Positions 24,148 through 33,566 of a stretch of DNA of 64,000 bases are shown piece by piece. The number at the start of each line of letters is the position of its first letter. Position 1 is the first letter of the stretch. The stretch is taken from positions 1-64,000 of the forward strand of contig NZ_JBHSRF010000032.1 in NCBI RefSeq assembly GCF_042658925.1. Direction: 5' to 3'. A program made the translations under genes and the position numbers. The stretch is from Sphaerisporangium aureirubrum (lineage in GTDB: Bacteria > Actinomycetota > Actinomycetes > Streptosporangiales > Streptosporangiaceae). Under the pieces are notes generated by a model. It ran no database searches and was not told the origin of the DNA. It saw only the letters and a program-made list of their open reading frames with translations.

Positions 24148-25115
24148 TGTCCTGGTCACGGTTGCAGCCGAGCGGGCGCGGTGAGCTGGACCCGGAGTCG
24201 GTGCGCTTCTACCGGGACCTGCTGGGCGGGCTGCGTGCCCGTGGCGTCGAGCCGTTCGTCAGCCTCCACCACCGGGACCTGCCGGCCGCGCTGGAGGCCG
24301 ATGGCGGCTGGGCCGAGCGTGGGACCGCCGCCCTGTTCGCCGGCTACGCCCGCCGTACGGTCGGCGCGCTGGGCGACCTCGCGACCCACTGGATCACCCT
24401 GAGCGAGCCGTGGTGCCCGGCCTTTCTCGCGCACGGGCACGGCACGCACGCCCCGCGCCGCACGGACCTGAACGCCGCCGTCGCCACCGCGCACCACCTG
24501 TGCCTGGCGCACGGCCTGGCCACGATCGCCATCCGTGAGGCCGCCCCGAGGGCCCGGGTGGGCATCACCAATCGGGTCACCGACATCGTCGCCGCCTGCG
24601 ACTCCGCCGCCGACCGGGCGGCGGCGGGCCGGCTGGACGCCATCGTCAACCGGCTCTTCCTCGACCCGATCTACCACGGCCGCCACGGCTCCGAGGTGCT
24701 GGACTGCGTGGAGCCCTTGGGCCTGTGGGCGCTGGTGCGTACCGTCGACCTGGAGATCATCAGCGCTCCGACCGACTTCGCCGGGATCCGTCGGAGCGAG
24801 CGGATGATCGCCTATCACGATCCGGCCGCGCCGTTCGAGGCAGGTCAGCACCCCGCGAGGACGGCCGGCCGGCCGGCGCCGTCCGACCCGCTGCACGAGG
24901 TGCTGACGCGCGTCGCGACCGAGTACACGCGACTGCCGCTGTACGTGACCGAGAGCGACGCGGACCATCCGGACGAGGCCGCGCCCCTGCGGGACGAGGA
25001 GCGCGTCGACCACCGCACACGGGAACGCGTCCCCACGCTCAGCGCGCTCTGGTACCGCGACCTCGTCGTCGCGCACGGCGCCGTCTCCGAGATGGACTCC
25101 GTACCCGCGGCTTGA
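24148..25115 (+). pseudogene. Truncated GH1 beta-glucosidase
   Basis: From VSWSRLQPSGRGELDPESV onward this reads as a family 1 glycosidase: FVSLHHRDLPAAL, the acid/base region THWITLSEPW (usually TLNEPW), LFLDPIYHGRHGSEVL and the nucleophile strand LPLYVTESDA. About 75 N-terminal residues are missing, with no start codon in a good context. Between VTESDA and the terminal SALWYRDLVVAHG some 50 residues are also missing (the WSLxDNFEW block). Both ends therefore show deletions. The frame is open through the upstream protease remnant by chance. Confidence 0.8.
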
Positions 25116-25167
25116 GAGGAGAGAACGCGTCGCGGCTCGAAGGCGGCCGGGGGTGTTGGCTTGCCGG

Positions 25168-26859
25168 TCAGACCACGGTGCTGGGGACGCCGTTGAGGGT
25201 GAAGGCGGTGGGTTCGGCGGTGTTGCCGGTGTGGGTGGCCTGGAAGCCGATTTCGACGGTGGCGCCGGGGGCCAGGGTGCCGTTGAAGCTGACGTTGCGG
25301 GCGCTGACCTGGCCGCTGGAGGGTGAGTAGGTGGCGTTCCAGCCTGAGGTGATGGACTGGCCGGAGGGGAGGGTGAAGGCGAGGGTCCAGCCGTTGATGG
25401 TCGAGGTGCCGGTGTTGGTGATGCTGATGCTGGCGGTGAAGCCGCTGTTCCAGGGGTTCATCGTGTAGGCGACCCGGCTCGAACCCGTCCCGCCGCTGGG
25501 GGTGGGGGTGGGAGTGACGGTCGGGGTGACGGTGGGGGTGGGTGAGGGGGTTCCGCCGCCCACGCTGGTCACGAAGGTCGTCATGCTCCGGGCGGGGAGC
25601 GTGGCGGTGATGGAGCCGTTCGACACGCTGGTCGCTCCCTGGGGCGCGACGTTCCTGCTGGCGTCGGTCAGCCAGGACGAGGCACTGGATATGGCGCTGT
25701 TCGCCACGGTGAACTGCTGGCTCACCGCGGCGGTCCCCTTGTTGATGGCGACGATCACGATCGTGTTGCCGCTCCGGTACGCCGAGACGTAGACGTTCGT
25801 CGCCGGGTTCGCCGTCGCGCCGATCCGCACATAACCGGGGCGGACGAATCTGGCGAACTGCGCCATGGTGGCGCCGCGCTTGCTGAGCTGGCCGTCCTCC
25901 CGCATGGGGCCGTAGCTGCGCCGGATGTACCACCAGATGTACGCCTGGAACTCGGCGTCCACCATGGCGCGGTGGATGTGCTCCCCCACGTCGAGCGCCT
26001 GGGGCCACAGGTCCGCCGAATCGGTGCTGTTGGGGTAGTAGACCTCGGTCATCCAGAGTTCTTTGCCCGCGCCCCGCTGCTGGAAGAGGGGATAGGGGAA
26101 GTTCGCGTAGGACGTGCCGTAGAGGTGAGCCCCGATGATGTCCACGTTGGCGAGCGCCGCGGAGTCGTTGAGGATCGGGTCCGACATGTTCTTCAGGTAC
26201 TGGAAGGACTCGGGCGCGATGACCCTGGTGCCGATCGAGCCGGCGTTCTCCCGCAGGAACTTGACCATTTCGGCGGGAGTCCACCACGTCCACTCCGACG
26301 CGTAATCGGGCTCGTTCTGCACCGATATGCCGTACAGGTTCACCCCGTTGTTCCGCATGTGAGTGTTGAAGGCGTCCAGGTGCTGGGCGTATGCGCCGTA
26401 CGAACTGGCCCTGAGGCGTCTCGCGTTGGTCTGGCTGCCGCGGACGAAGGTCTCGGTCATGCTGGAGGGAGGATTCCACGGCGACGCGATGACGGTCGCC
26501 CCGAGTTCTACCGCGCGCTTGGCCGTCGCCAGATCACGGCTCCAGTCCGCCTGGTTCTCGTAGACGGGGATCCTCAGCACGGAGAACCCGAGCCGGCCCT
26601 CACCGGTGCCGAACGCCGTGTCCCGCTGGGCGGACGTCAGGTCGCCGATCCAGCCGGCGTGGGCCATGCCGCCGAAGCCCCGGATCGTCTGCCGCTGCGT
26701 CGACGGATCGATGACCGCCGTCGCCGCCGCGGCCTCCTGGGCCCCGACGACCGCCGTCGCGGCCGCGAGCACCGGCAGGGCTCCCAGCGTCGTCAGGACG
26801 TTTCTCCGGCTCAGCACTCGTCGCTCGCCGCTCAGGGGCTCGTTCTGATCTTGCGTCAT
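25168..26859 (-). CDS. GH30 glucuronoxylanase-like enzyme with CBM2
   Basis: A 563-aa exported xylan-degrading enzyme. A Tat signal (LSRRNVLTTLGALPVLAAAT) is followed by a GH30 (subfamily 8-like) catalytic domain. The acid/base glutamate is in ISVQNEPDYASEW and the nucleophile in LWMTEVYYP; IWWYIRRSYGPMREDGQLSK and VRPGYVRIGAT are typical. A Pro/Thr linker (TPSPTPTVTPTVTPTPTPSG) leads to a C-terminal CBM2 with its surface tryptophans (NPWNSGF, NGWTLAF, SGWNATY). The ATG at 26859 precedes the Tat motif. A LacI-type palindrome lies 27 bp upstream, suggesting sugar-controlled repression. Confidence 0.9.
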   Translation of the reverse strand: MTQDQNEPLSGERRVLSRRNVLTTLGALPVLAAATAVVGAQEAAAATAVIDPSTQRQTIRGFGGMAHAGWIGDLTSAQRDTAFGTGEGRLGFSVLRIPVYENQADWSRDLATAKRAVELGATVIASPWNPPSSMTETFVRGSQTNARRLRASSYGAYAQHLDAFNTHMRNNGVNLYGISVQNEPDYASEWTWWTPAEMVKFLRENAGSIGTRVIAPESFQYLKNMSDPILNDSAALANVDIIGAHLYGTSYANFPYPLFQQRGAGKELWMTEVYYPNSTDSADLWPQALDVGEHIHRAMVDAEFQAYIWWYIRRSYGPMREDGQLSKRGATMAQFARFVRPGYVRIGATANPATNVYVSAYRSGNTIVIVAINKGTAAVSQQFTVANSAISSASSWLTDASRNVAPQGATSVSNGSITATLPARSMTTFVTSVGGGTPSPTPTVTPTVTPTPTPSGGTGSSRVAYTMNPWNSGFTASISITNTGTSTINGWTLAFTLPSGQSITSGWNATYSPSSGQVSARNVSFNGTLAPGATVEIGFQATHTGNTAEPTAFTLNGVPSTVV

Positions 26860-26885
26860 TTCTCTTCCTCTATGAACCTTGGTTA

Positions 26886-26899
26886 TGTTAGCGCTAACA
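26886..26899. promoter_or_regulatory. LacI-family operator upstream of the GH30 gene
   Basis: TGTTAGCGCTAACA is a perfect 14-bp palindrome with the central CG of LacI-type operators of sugar-utilisation genes in actinomycetes. It overlaps the likely promoter or 5' leader of the GH30 gene. The repressor gene is not in this window. Confidence 0.75.
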
Positions 26900-27497
26900 A
26901 TCTCGGCTCTTGATCGACTCCTGTGTTCGTCGGCGTTGACATCGCCCCGTATGGACCGGCACGCGGGTGCGACGGGGATGCGGACCCGCTCAGGCGGTCG
27001 CGCGGGAGGTGACACTCCAGCGGAGTTTGGTTCCGCCCCGGCAGGGGGTCAAGACGAGGCGGGACCGTGAGCAGGCGAACTGTACGAATGGCTCGCCGGA
27101 GTTGAAAATTTCAGCTCACGAGTCCGCGCTCTCGCATCGGTTCAGCCATCGAAGACCGGCCGCGGATCTGCGGCAACGCTCAGAAGGCTCACGCGGCGGG
27201 GCGCCGGTCATCGATGCCACCGGCTCCCCGGGTATTCACGCCATGGCCTCATGGCGGATCTCTCAGGATATCACGCGATTCTAGGCCGCATCTATATCGG
27301 TCGCGCGATTATGACGCGTCATCCAGGTGTATCAAGTCCTTCCGATGACGCGTTCTCGAACGATTCGCTTACATACCGAGAGCCTCGCCGTCTTCCCTTA
27401 TCGGCTTAATAGCGTGACATGACGTTAAGGACGCGCCGCGCGGGTGAGTTGGCTTCGCACATCACCCGTTCACGAGAACTCAGTTGGAGGCTCGCGC
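26900..27497. other. Intergenic region with palindrome at 27311-27322
   Basis: About 600 bp between the divergent GH30 and monooxygenase genes without a supported gene. It is less GC-rich in its right half. ATGACGCGTCAT (27311-27322) is a perfect 12-bp palindrome and GATGACGCGTT recurs about 40 bp later, possibly a regulator site for the monooxygenase. No tRNA or structured RNA was recognised. Confidence 0.4.
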
Positions 27498-29339
27498 GTG
27501 TCCATCAGGGAACTGTCCATAAGACAACTGTCCATCAGGCAACGGTTTCGAGCGGCCGTCATTCTCGCGGCACAGTGGCCGTCGCGGTGGCTCGGTGCCC
27601 TCCTACCAGGGGAACCGTCGGGGCGGCTCAGGAAGTTCGTCCTCGTCGACATCGGCTCCAGCGCGATTATCCTGGCCGCGAGCGGCGAATTGGGCTGGGC
27701 GGGAATCTGTGTTCTAGGCTGTTTCGGCCTGGACCACCCAGACAATAGGCTCACCCGGTTCAACGTTCCACGCAAGAATGCGCGAGCCTTTTCCGGCCTT
27801 CCGAAGAAGCCGTTCGAGCCGGTGGACGCCACGGAGGCGCCGGCGACCGCGGCGATTCCGTCACCGCGGCCGCATGTCCGCGTCGTGGTCGTCGGTGCGG
27901 GGTTCGCCGGGCTGGGAATGGCCATCCGCCTCAAGCAACTCGGCATCGACGATTTCGTGGTGCTGGAGCGCGCCCACGACATCGGCGGGACCTGGCGCGA
28001 CAGCGTCTATCCCGGCGCCGCCAGTGACGTGCCCTCCAATCTGTACTCGTACTCGTTCGCCCCGGAACCGGCCTGGACCCGTACGTTCCCCTCGCAGCCG
28101 GAGATCCAGGGATACCTGCGGCGGTGCGCGGCGGAGTTCGGGCTGGACCGGCACCTTCGTCCCGGTCACGAGATGCTGTCCTCCGAATGGCACGACGATT
28201 CCACTCGCTGGCGCGTCACCACATCGAACGGATGTCTGACGGCGGACATCCTGGTGGTCGCGACCGGACCGCTCAGCGAGCCCGCCACGCCGTCGATCCC
28301 CGGACTGGAGCGGTTCGCCGGAGCCATCTTTCACTCGGCGACCTGGGATCCCTCCTACGACATACACGGCAAGCACGTGGCGGTGATCGGCACCGGCGCC
28401 TCGGCGGCTCAGTTCATTCCGGCGATCCAGCCGAAGGTCGCCGGTCTCTACGTCTTCCAGCGCACCCCGCCGTGGGTGATCCCACGCTGGGATCGCAGCA
28501 AGACGGTGCTGGAGAAAGGGCTGTTCCGCACGCTCCCGAGCGTGCAGCGGCTGGCCCGGACCGGGGTCTACCTGTGGCGGGAGTCGCTCATCCTCGGCCT
28601 GACGTTCGATCAGCGCATGCTGAAGCCGGTGGAATGGCTGGCGCGGCGTCACCTGTACCGGCAGGTCGGCGATCCCGAGCTACGCGCGGCGCTGACCCCC
28701 GACTACAGGCTCGGCTGCAAACGGATCATCCTGTCGAGCAGTTACTTCCCCGCGATCACTCAGGCGAACGCCGAACTGGTGACGAGCGAGATACGCGAGG
28801 TGCGCCGGAACTCGATCGTCAGCGCCGACCGGACCGAGCGCATGGTCGACACGATCATCTTCGGCACCGGATTCGAGGCGGCCAACATGCCCATCGCCCG
28901 CCGCCTTCGCGGAAGGCACGGCCGGCCGCTCGCCGAGACCTGGCGGGAAGGCGCGAAGGCCTACCTGGGCACGGCCATAGAGGGCTATCCCAACCTCTTC
29001 ATGCTTCTGGGCCCGAACACCGTCTCCGGGCAGAACTCGTCGCTGCTGACGGCGGAGGCCCAGGTCGACTACGCGATCGACGCCATACGTTTCATGGACA
29101 AAGCCGATGCCGCCGCCGTGGAGGTACGCGCCGAGGTCCAGGCGTCATTCGTGTCCGACGTCCAGCGAAGGCTCGCCGGCACCGTGTGGGCGTCCGGCTG
29201 CAGAAGCTGGTACCTCGACGCCCGTGGCCGCAACACCACCCTGTGGCCCGGCCTCACCCGCGCCTTCCGCCGGCGAACCCGCCGATTCGACCACGAGAAC
29301 TACGTCGTGCGTGCCCGCCCCGCGAAGCCGCTCGCCTGA
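27498..29339 (+). CDS. Flavin monooxygenase, Baeyer-Villiger type
   Basis: A 613-aa FAD- and NADPH-dependent oxygenase that would insert oxygen next to a ketone; the substrate is unknown. An N-terminal extension of about 130 residues contains a hydrophobic segment (FVLVDIGSSAIILAASGELG). Then come the FAD site VVVVGAGFAGLGMAIRLKQL, the BVMO fingerprint FAGAIFHSATWD (FxGxxxHxxxW) and the NADPH site VAVIGTGASAAQ. The GTG at 27498 is chosen for its GGAG site; an upstream ATG at 27444 lacks one. The start codons encode a small tandem repeat (SIREL-SIRQL-SIRQ). The gene stands alone. Confidence 0.87.
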   Translation: MSIRELSIRQLSIRQRFRAAVILAAQWPSRWLGALLPGEPSGRLRKFVLVDIGSSAIILAASGELGWAGICVLGCFGLDHPDNRLTRFNVPRKNARAFSGLPKKPFEPVDATEAPATAAIPSPRPHVRVVVVGAGFAGLGMAIRLKQLGIDDFVVLERAHDIGGTWRDSVYPGAASDVPSNLYSYSFAPEPAWTRTFPSQPEIQGYLRRCAAEFGLDRHLRPGHEMLSSEWHDDSTRWRVTTSNGCLTADILVVATGPLSEPATPSIPGLERFAGAIFHSATWDPSYDIHGKHVAVIGTGASAAQFIPAIQPKVAGLYVFQRTPPWVIPRWDRSKTVLEKGLFRTLPSVQRLARTGVYLWRESLILGLTFDQRMLKPVEWLARRHLYRQVGDPELRAALTPDYRLGCKRIILSSSYFPAITQANAELVTSEIREVRRNSIVSADRTERMVDTIIFGTGFEAANMPIARRLRGRHGRPLAETWREGAKAYLGTAIEGYPNLFMLLGPNTVSGQNSSLLTAEAQVDYAIDAIRFMDKADAAAVEVRAEVQASFVSDVQRRLAGTVWASGCRSWYLDARGRNTTLWPGLTRAFRRRTRRFDHENYVVRARPAKPLA

Positions 29340-29422
29340 GAGCGTCCACCTGGAAATCCGGCGAAACCGGGTGCAGGAGTGCTGGGCGAGATCGGCTGAT
29401 CCCGCCCAGCACCACGACACGT

Positions 29423-30133
29423 CTAGAAGTCGATGTGGGACGGTTCCCAGATCGAGCAGTCGTGAGCGAAGAGAACGCGTCGCGGGTCGAAGGCGGCGAG
29501 TCGCTCCAGCCAGGGCCGGTACGACGGGACGGGGTGTCCCGCGCCGTGGAGGGCGGCCTGGCGGGCCAGGTGGTCGGACGCGAAATGGGACGCGAAGTCG
29601 TGGGCCTGACCGGCGAGGATCACGCTGCCGTCGGGGCGTCGCAGGACCAGTGACTGATGGCCGTCGGTGTGCCCGGGGGTCGGGATGATCCAGACTCCTG
29701 GCCGGACCTCGGTCTCTCCGTCGAGTTCCTCGTAGGTCGCGCCCGGGAAGTCGACCAGCTCGTCGACGGTGTAGCCGCCGCCGCGGGCCGTGGCCAGTTC
29801 CGTACTCTGCACCAGGATGGGCTTCCCGCCCAGCAGAGGGTTGCCGCCACAGTGGTCGAAGTGCAGGTGGCAGTTCACGACGAGGGAGATGTCGCCGACG
29901 GTCACGCCGGCCCCCGCCAGGGCGTCCCGCAGCGGACGGCGCCGGGGACGGTAGTGCGCCTCGGTCCCGGCGTCCGCGGCCCCGATGCCGGTGTCGAACA
30001 GGATCAGGCCGTCGTCGTGCCGCACCAGATAGGCGAGCACGGGCTCCACCCGGGGCTCCGGCCCGCCCGCCTCGGACGCGGGCCGGATGAAGTACCCGAG
30101 GTCGAGCCGGCGCACCGCCATGTTCCCGCTCAC
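29423..30133 (-). CDS. MBL-fold hydrolase, lactonase-like
   Basis: A 236-aa metallo-beta-lactamase fold protein of the N-acyl-homoserine lactonase (AttM/AiiA) type. The zinc motif HLHFDH lies near residue 90 (VVNCHLHFDHCGG), a third ligand in PTPGHTDGHQSL, then AGQAHDF and a final histidine in LFAHDCSIW. No signal peptide is present. Substrate assignment to lactones is by family only. The start may be the GTG at 30133 or the ATG at 30121. It follows the phosphotransferase gene after 31 bp in a leftward series. Confidence 0.83.
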   Translation of the reverse strand: MSGNMAVRRLDLGYFIRPASEAGGPEPRVEPVLAYLVRHDDGLILFDTGIGAADAGTEAHYRPRRRPLRDALAGAGVTVGDISLVVNCHLHFDHCGGNPLLGGKPILVQSTELATARGGGYTVDELVDFPGATYEELDGETEVRPGVWIIPTPGHTDGHQSLVLRRPDGSVILAGQAHDFASHFASDHLARQAALHGAGHPVPSYRPWLERLAAFDPRRVLFAHDCSIWEPSHIDF

Positions 30134-30164
30134 CCGGCCATCATGACAGCCCGCGCCGCGCCGT

Positions 30165-31403
30165 TCAGCCGGTCCGCCCAGAGCCGAACCGCGGTACCTG
30201 CCGAGGTGCGGTGCGAAGGGCTTCCCGGAGTTCGGCCGCCGGGTCGCCTGCGTGGTAGACGTGTTCGCTGGGCTCGATGCCGTCCAGGAACTCCTGGTAG
30301 CGGACCGCGTAGAACAGGTTCTGGTACAGGTCGGCCAGTTCGAGCGCGCGGGATGGATCCGAGCCGGGGGCGTGGTCGTGCCAGGCGTCGATCCAGGCTT
30401 TGGTCGCTGTCCGGCGGCCGGTGGGGGACATGGCCTTGCCGACGCGGTGGCCGTCCAGGGCGGGGTGGCCTATGTGCGCGTCGGCGAAGTCCAGGACGAC
30501 GGTGTTCTCGCCGGTCGAGCGCCAGTTGCCGCTGTGGAAGTCGCCGTGGACCACGGTCTCGGGGAGGCCGCAGGCGGCCAGTTCGTCCAGCAGGCCGGGG
30601 AGGACGTCGAGCAGCCGGTGGGCCTGGTCCTGCTCGTGCGGGGTCAGGGCTGACCGGGCGATCACCGGGGCGAGGCGGTCGGGGAGGGTTTTCAGGGGGT
30701 GGTGGGGAACGCTCGGGGGGTGGGGGGTAGTCGCCTGGGCGGCGACGAAGCGGGTGATGGTTTCCCGGACCACGTCCGGGGGGGCATCCCAGCAGTCCTC
30801 GCCGGGGGCGTGGTCGAGCAGCATCCGGTGCGCGGCCGGGTCGGCGGCGAGGACGGAGGGGACGAGGGTGGGGTCGGTCGCGGCCAATGCCGTCATCGTG
30901 GCGGCTTCGTCGGTGGCGAAGGGCGGGGTGGTCTTCAGCCAGACCGGGCCGCCCCGCGCGGGGATGCGGAACAGGCCGGCGAGGTTCCATGTCTTCACCT
31001 GCCGGAACCGGCCGAGAGCGGGCCGCCCGGCGGCGCGGAGCGCTTCGTCGGCCCAGGCCAGCGCGTCCCGTACGCCGTGCGGCGTGGCCCACGCGGAGCG
31101 CCGGTCCTGGGCGGCTCGCAGGGCGGCCGAGACGGCGGGAGAGAACTGGTTCAGGGTACGCCGCCCGGCTCGGCGGGGGTCGCCGAGGAGCTCGGCGTGG
31201 TAGGTCACGTGGCCGCCGCGCGGGGACTCGCCGCCCTCGACGCTCACCAGGCGCAGGACGACGACGGGCCCGCCCAGCTCGGCTTCGAGACGCTCGGCGA
31301 CCGGCCCGGCCTCCGCCCACCAGGGGACCGCCACCGGGAACGGCCCGACGGTGCCGACGTCCTGCTCGCCGCAGGTGACCAGGGCGGTGACGGTTCTCTC
31401 CAC
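30165..31403 (-). CDS. Phosphotransferase of the aminoglycoside kinase (APH) family
   Basis: A 412-aa protein. The C-terminal 270 residues form an APH-type kinase: VWLKTTPPF, the catalytic loop VVHGDFHSGNW and the metal motif VVLDFADAHIGHP. The N-terminal 130 residues (VPWWAEAGPVAERLEAELGG, then HVTYHAELLGDP) are an extra domain seen in actinomycete members. The substrate is unknown and antibiotic resistance should not be assumed. The GTG at 31403 is chosen since the protein-like frame starts there. It lies 56 bp after the serine hydrolase gene in the same direction. Confidence 0.8.
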   Translation of the reverse strand: MERTVTALVTCGEQDVGTVGPFPVAVPWWAEAGPVAERLEAELGGPVVVLRLVSVEGGESPRGGHVTYHAELLGDPRRAGRRTLNQFSPAVSAALRAAQDRRSAWATPHGVRDALAWADEALRAAGRPALGRFRQVKTWNLAGLFRIPARGGPVWLKTTPPFATDEAATMTALAATDPTLVPSVLAADPAAHRMLLDHAPGEDCWDAPPDVVRETITRFVAAQATTPHPPSVPHHPLKTLPDRLAPVIARSALTPHEQDQAHRLLDVLPGLLDELAACGLPETVVHGDFHSGNWRSTGENTVVLDFADAHIGHPALDGHRVGKAMSPTGRRTATKAWIDAWHDHAPGSDPSRALELADLYQNLFYAVRYQEFLDGIEPSEHVYHAGDPAAELREALRTAPRQVPRFGSGRTG

Positions 31404-31459
31404 ATCGCTCAGTGTGCGGGCCCCCCGCCGGTTCCGCGATCGATTTTCAAGGGCCCCGA

Positions 31460-32695
31460 TCAGGCCACGAGGGAGCTGTAGACGAGCTGGCGGAGCTGTG
31501 CCCGGATCGGATACGCCCCTGAGGGCACCAGCTGTGCATGGCGTACGGGGAGCAGCTGCGTCATGAAGACGACGGTCAGGGCTTCCGCGGGGTCGATCCA
31601 GAACAGCGTCCCGGCTGCGCCTCCCCAGTAGTACTCGCCGGGGGACGCCACGCTGTGCGACTTCGCGGGATCCATCACGACGGCGAATCCGAGGCCGAAG
31701 CCTATGCCGTCGAAGTTCGTCTGAGTGAATCCGCCGGTCGACAGGGCTCCCAGGTCGGCGCTCAGGTGGTTGGCGGTCATCAGCCGCAGGGTCCGGGGGG
31801 AGAGTACGCGCACACCGTCGAGCTCGCCGCCGCCCGCGAGCATCCGGGTGAACCGTACGTAGTCGGAGAGGGTGGAGAGCATCCCCCCGCCGGCCGACAT
31901 CACCGGCGGCGGGGTGCGGACGCGGGCGCCGAGCTCGGTGAGCGGGACGGCCCGGCCTGTCAGGGAGTCGGGGCCGTACAGGGCGGCCAGCCGGTCCACG
32001 CGTTTCTCGTCGGCGTACCAGACCGTGTCGTTCATGCCCAGCGGGCCGGTCACGCGCTCGGCGATCGCGGTGTCCAGGGTCTCGCCGCTCCAGATCTCGA
32101 TCAACCGTCCGAGTACGTCGGTGGAGACGCCGTAAGCCCATGCGGTTCCCGGCTGGAACAGAAGGGGCAAAGCGGCGAAGTCATCGCACACGGACGCCAG
32201 GGTGGCGCCGTCGGGGTACCCGATCGCGTGGCCCGCACGGCGGTACAGGGCGTCCACCACCGTGGTGTTCATGAATCCGGTGGTCAGCCCGGAGCTGTGC
32301 GAGAGCAGGTGCCACACCCGGATCGGCTCGGTCGCGGGAACCGTCACGACGTCGTTGACGGAGCCCCTGTCGTACACCCGGACGTCCGCGAAGGAGGGAA
32401 TCCAGCGGCTGACCGGGTCGGTGAGCTCGAACGCCCCCTCCTCCCACAGCGTCATCGCGGCCACCGAGGCGATCGGTTTGGTCATGGAGAAGACACGCCA
32501 CAACGTGTCGCCGTCGGCGGGGAGCCCGGCCTCGCGGTCGCGGTGACCGTAGGCGGCCAGGTGGGCGGGGGTCCCGTGACGGGTGATCGCCAGTTGCCAG
32601 CCGGCGAGCCTGCCGTCGTCGACGTAGCGGGCGAGGTGGCGGTCGATCCGGGCGAGCCGCCGGCGGTCAAAGCCGAGGGCATCGGTGCCGGTCAC
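31460..32695 (-). CDS. Serine hydrolase, class C beta-lactamase/esterase family
   Basis: A 411-aa protein. The nucleophile motif SxxK is in VFSMTKPIASVAAM near residue 70 and a YxS/N-type tyrosine in TAWAYGVSTDVLGRLIE. The C-terminal part has GGAAGTLFWIDPAEAL, as in EstB-like esterases and D-aminopeptidase relatives. No signal peptide is visible. Its start lies within the end of the SGNH hydrolase gene (29-bp overlap), showing co-translation. Confidence 0.86.
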   Translation of the reverse strand: MTGTDALGFDRRRLARIDRHLARYVDDGRLAGWQLAITRHGTPAHLAAYGHRDREAGLPADGDTLWRVFSMTKPIASVAAMTLWEEGAFELTDPVSRWIPSFADVRVYDRGSVNDVVTVPATEPIRVWHLLSHSSGLTTGFMNTTVVDALYRRAGHAIGYPDGATLASVCDDFAALPLLFQPGTAWAYGVSTDVLGRLIEIWSGETLDTAIAERVTGPLGMNDTVWYADEKRVDRLAALYGPDSLTGRAVPLTELGARVRTPPPVMSAGGGMLSTLSDYVRFTRMLAGGGELDGVRVLSPRTLRLMTANHLSADLGALSTGGFTQTNFDGIGFGLGFAVVMDPAKSHSVASPGEYYWGGAAGTLFWIDPAEALTVVFMTQLLPVRHAQLVPSGAYPIRAQLRQLVYSSLVA

Positions 32696-33530
32696 AGTCT
32701 TTCACCGCCTTCGAGACGATCGCGGCCGCGTGGGCCATGCCGGTGGCGTTCGGGTGGTACGGGTACGCGGGAGCGGCGGGGACGGCGCCTTCCAGCCAGC
32801 GCCGGGCGGGGGGCTCGCACAGGCCGTGGCGGGCGCTGGGTGTGCGGATGTCCGCGTAGACGGCGTCGTGGGCCCTCGCCTGCCGGGCCAGCATCGCCAT
32901 CACGCGGTCTGCCGTCGCCTGCAGGTAGTCCGCGTCCGCGGGGGTGTAGGGGTCACCGGGGTAGCAGCCGCCGGGGCGCCAGTACGTCAGGTAGCCCACC
33001 ACGACGACGTGGGCCCGCGGCGACCTGCGGTGGATCTCCTCCAGGGCGGCGGCCACCTTCGGTGCCGTCTCGTCGATGCGGGCGGCGAACTGGTCGACGC
33101 CGTCGACCGTGTAGCGCTCCTGACAGGTCGGCCCGGTGGGAACGGGGCCCGGCTGGGCGCAGGTCACGAAGGCCGCGCCCATGTTGATGTCGTTCGCCCC
33201 GATCGCGAGTGTCACCAGGTCGGTGTCGCGGCGCAGCGCGTCGAACTGCGGCGCCACCGTGCCGAACTGGCGGCCGGCGAGGTCGGGCGTCCTCGCGCCC
33301 GAGCAGGTCACGTTGGTGAGCACGGCACCGAGGCGCGGGGCGAGCACCTGTGGCCAGCCCCGGTCGGAGCGCAGGCACGTGGCGTCGATCTGGTTCGGGA
33401 TCAGCGGCCCGGCGGCCGACGAGTCCCCCAGCGCCACGTACCTGAGCGGCCTGTCCGCGGCCGCCGGCGTGCCGGTGGTCACGATGGCGAGCAACGCCGC
33501 CAGCACGGCGCCTGACCAGCGAAGTGGCAT
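32667..33530 (-). CDS. Secreted SGNH/GDSL lipase-esterase
   Basis: A 287-aa exported hydrolase. The signal peptide (LRWSGAVLAALLAIVTTGTPAAA) is followed by block I YVALGDSSAAGP (nucleophile Ser), block II TCSGARTPDL, block III AIGANDINMG and block V YPYHPNATGMAHAA with catalytic histidine. Disulfide-type cysteines match streptomycete SGNH esterases. It follows the transporter gene by 36 bp and overlaps the serine hydrolase gene, so the three probably form one operon. Confidence 0.88.
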   Translation of the reverse strand: MPLRWSGAVLAALLAIVTTGTPAAADRPLRYVALGDSSAAGPLIPNQIDATCLRSDRGWPQVLAPRLGAVLTNVTCSGARTPDLAGRQFGTVAPQFDALRRDTDLVTLAIGANDINMGAAFVTCAQPGPVPTGPTCQERYTVDGVDQFAARIDETAPKVAAALEEIHRRSPRAHVVVVGYLTYWRPGGCYPGDPYTPADADYLQATADRVMAMLARQARAHDAVYADIRTPSARHGLCEPPARRWLEGAVPAAPAYPYHPNATGMAHAAAIVSKAVKDCDRHRCPRL

Positions 33531-33566
33531 CGGTCCTCCCTGGTGGTCGATGTCCCGTGCCGCCGT

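Noticed and set aside
23439..25115. One continuous 558-aa gene joining the protease and glucosidase regions
   Set aside because: The frame is open by chance across the join; the first third is out of frame with the protease, and only the part after about 24148 has glycosidase motifs.
30165..31403. Aminoglycoside resistance gene
   Set aside because: Only the broad APH kinase fold is supported. The extra N-terminal domain and genomic context give no sign of antibiotic resistance.
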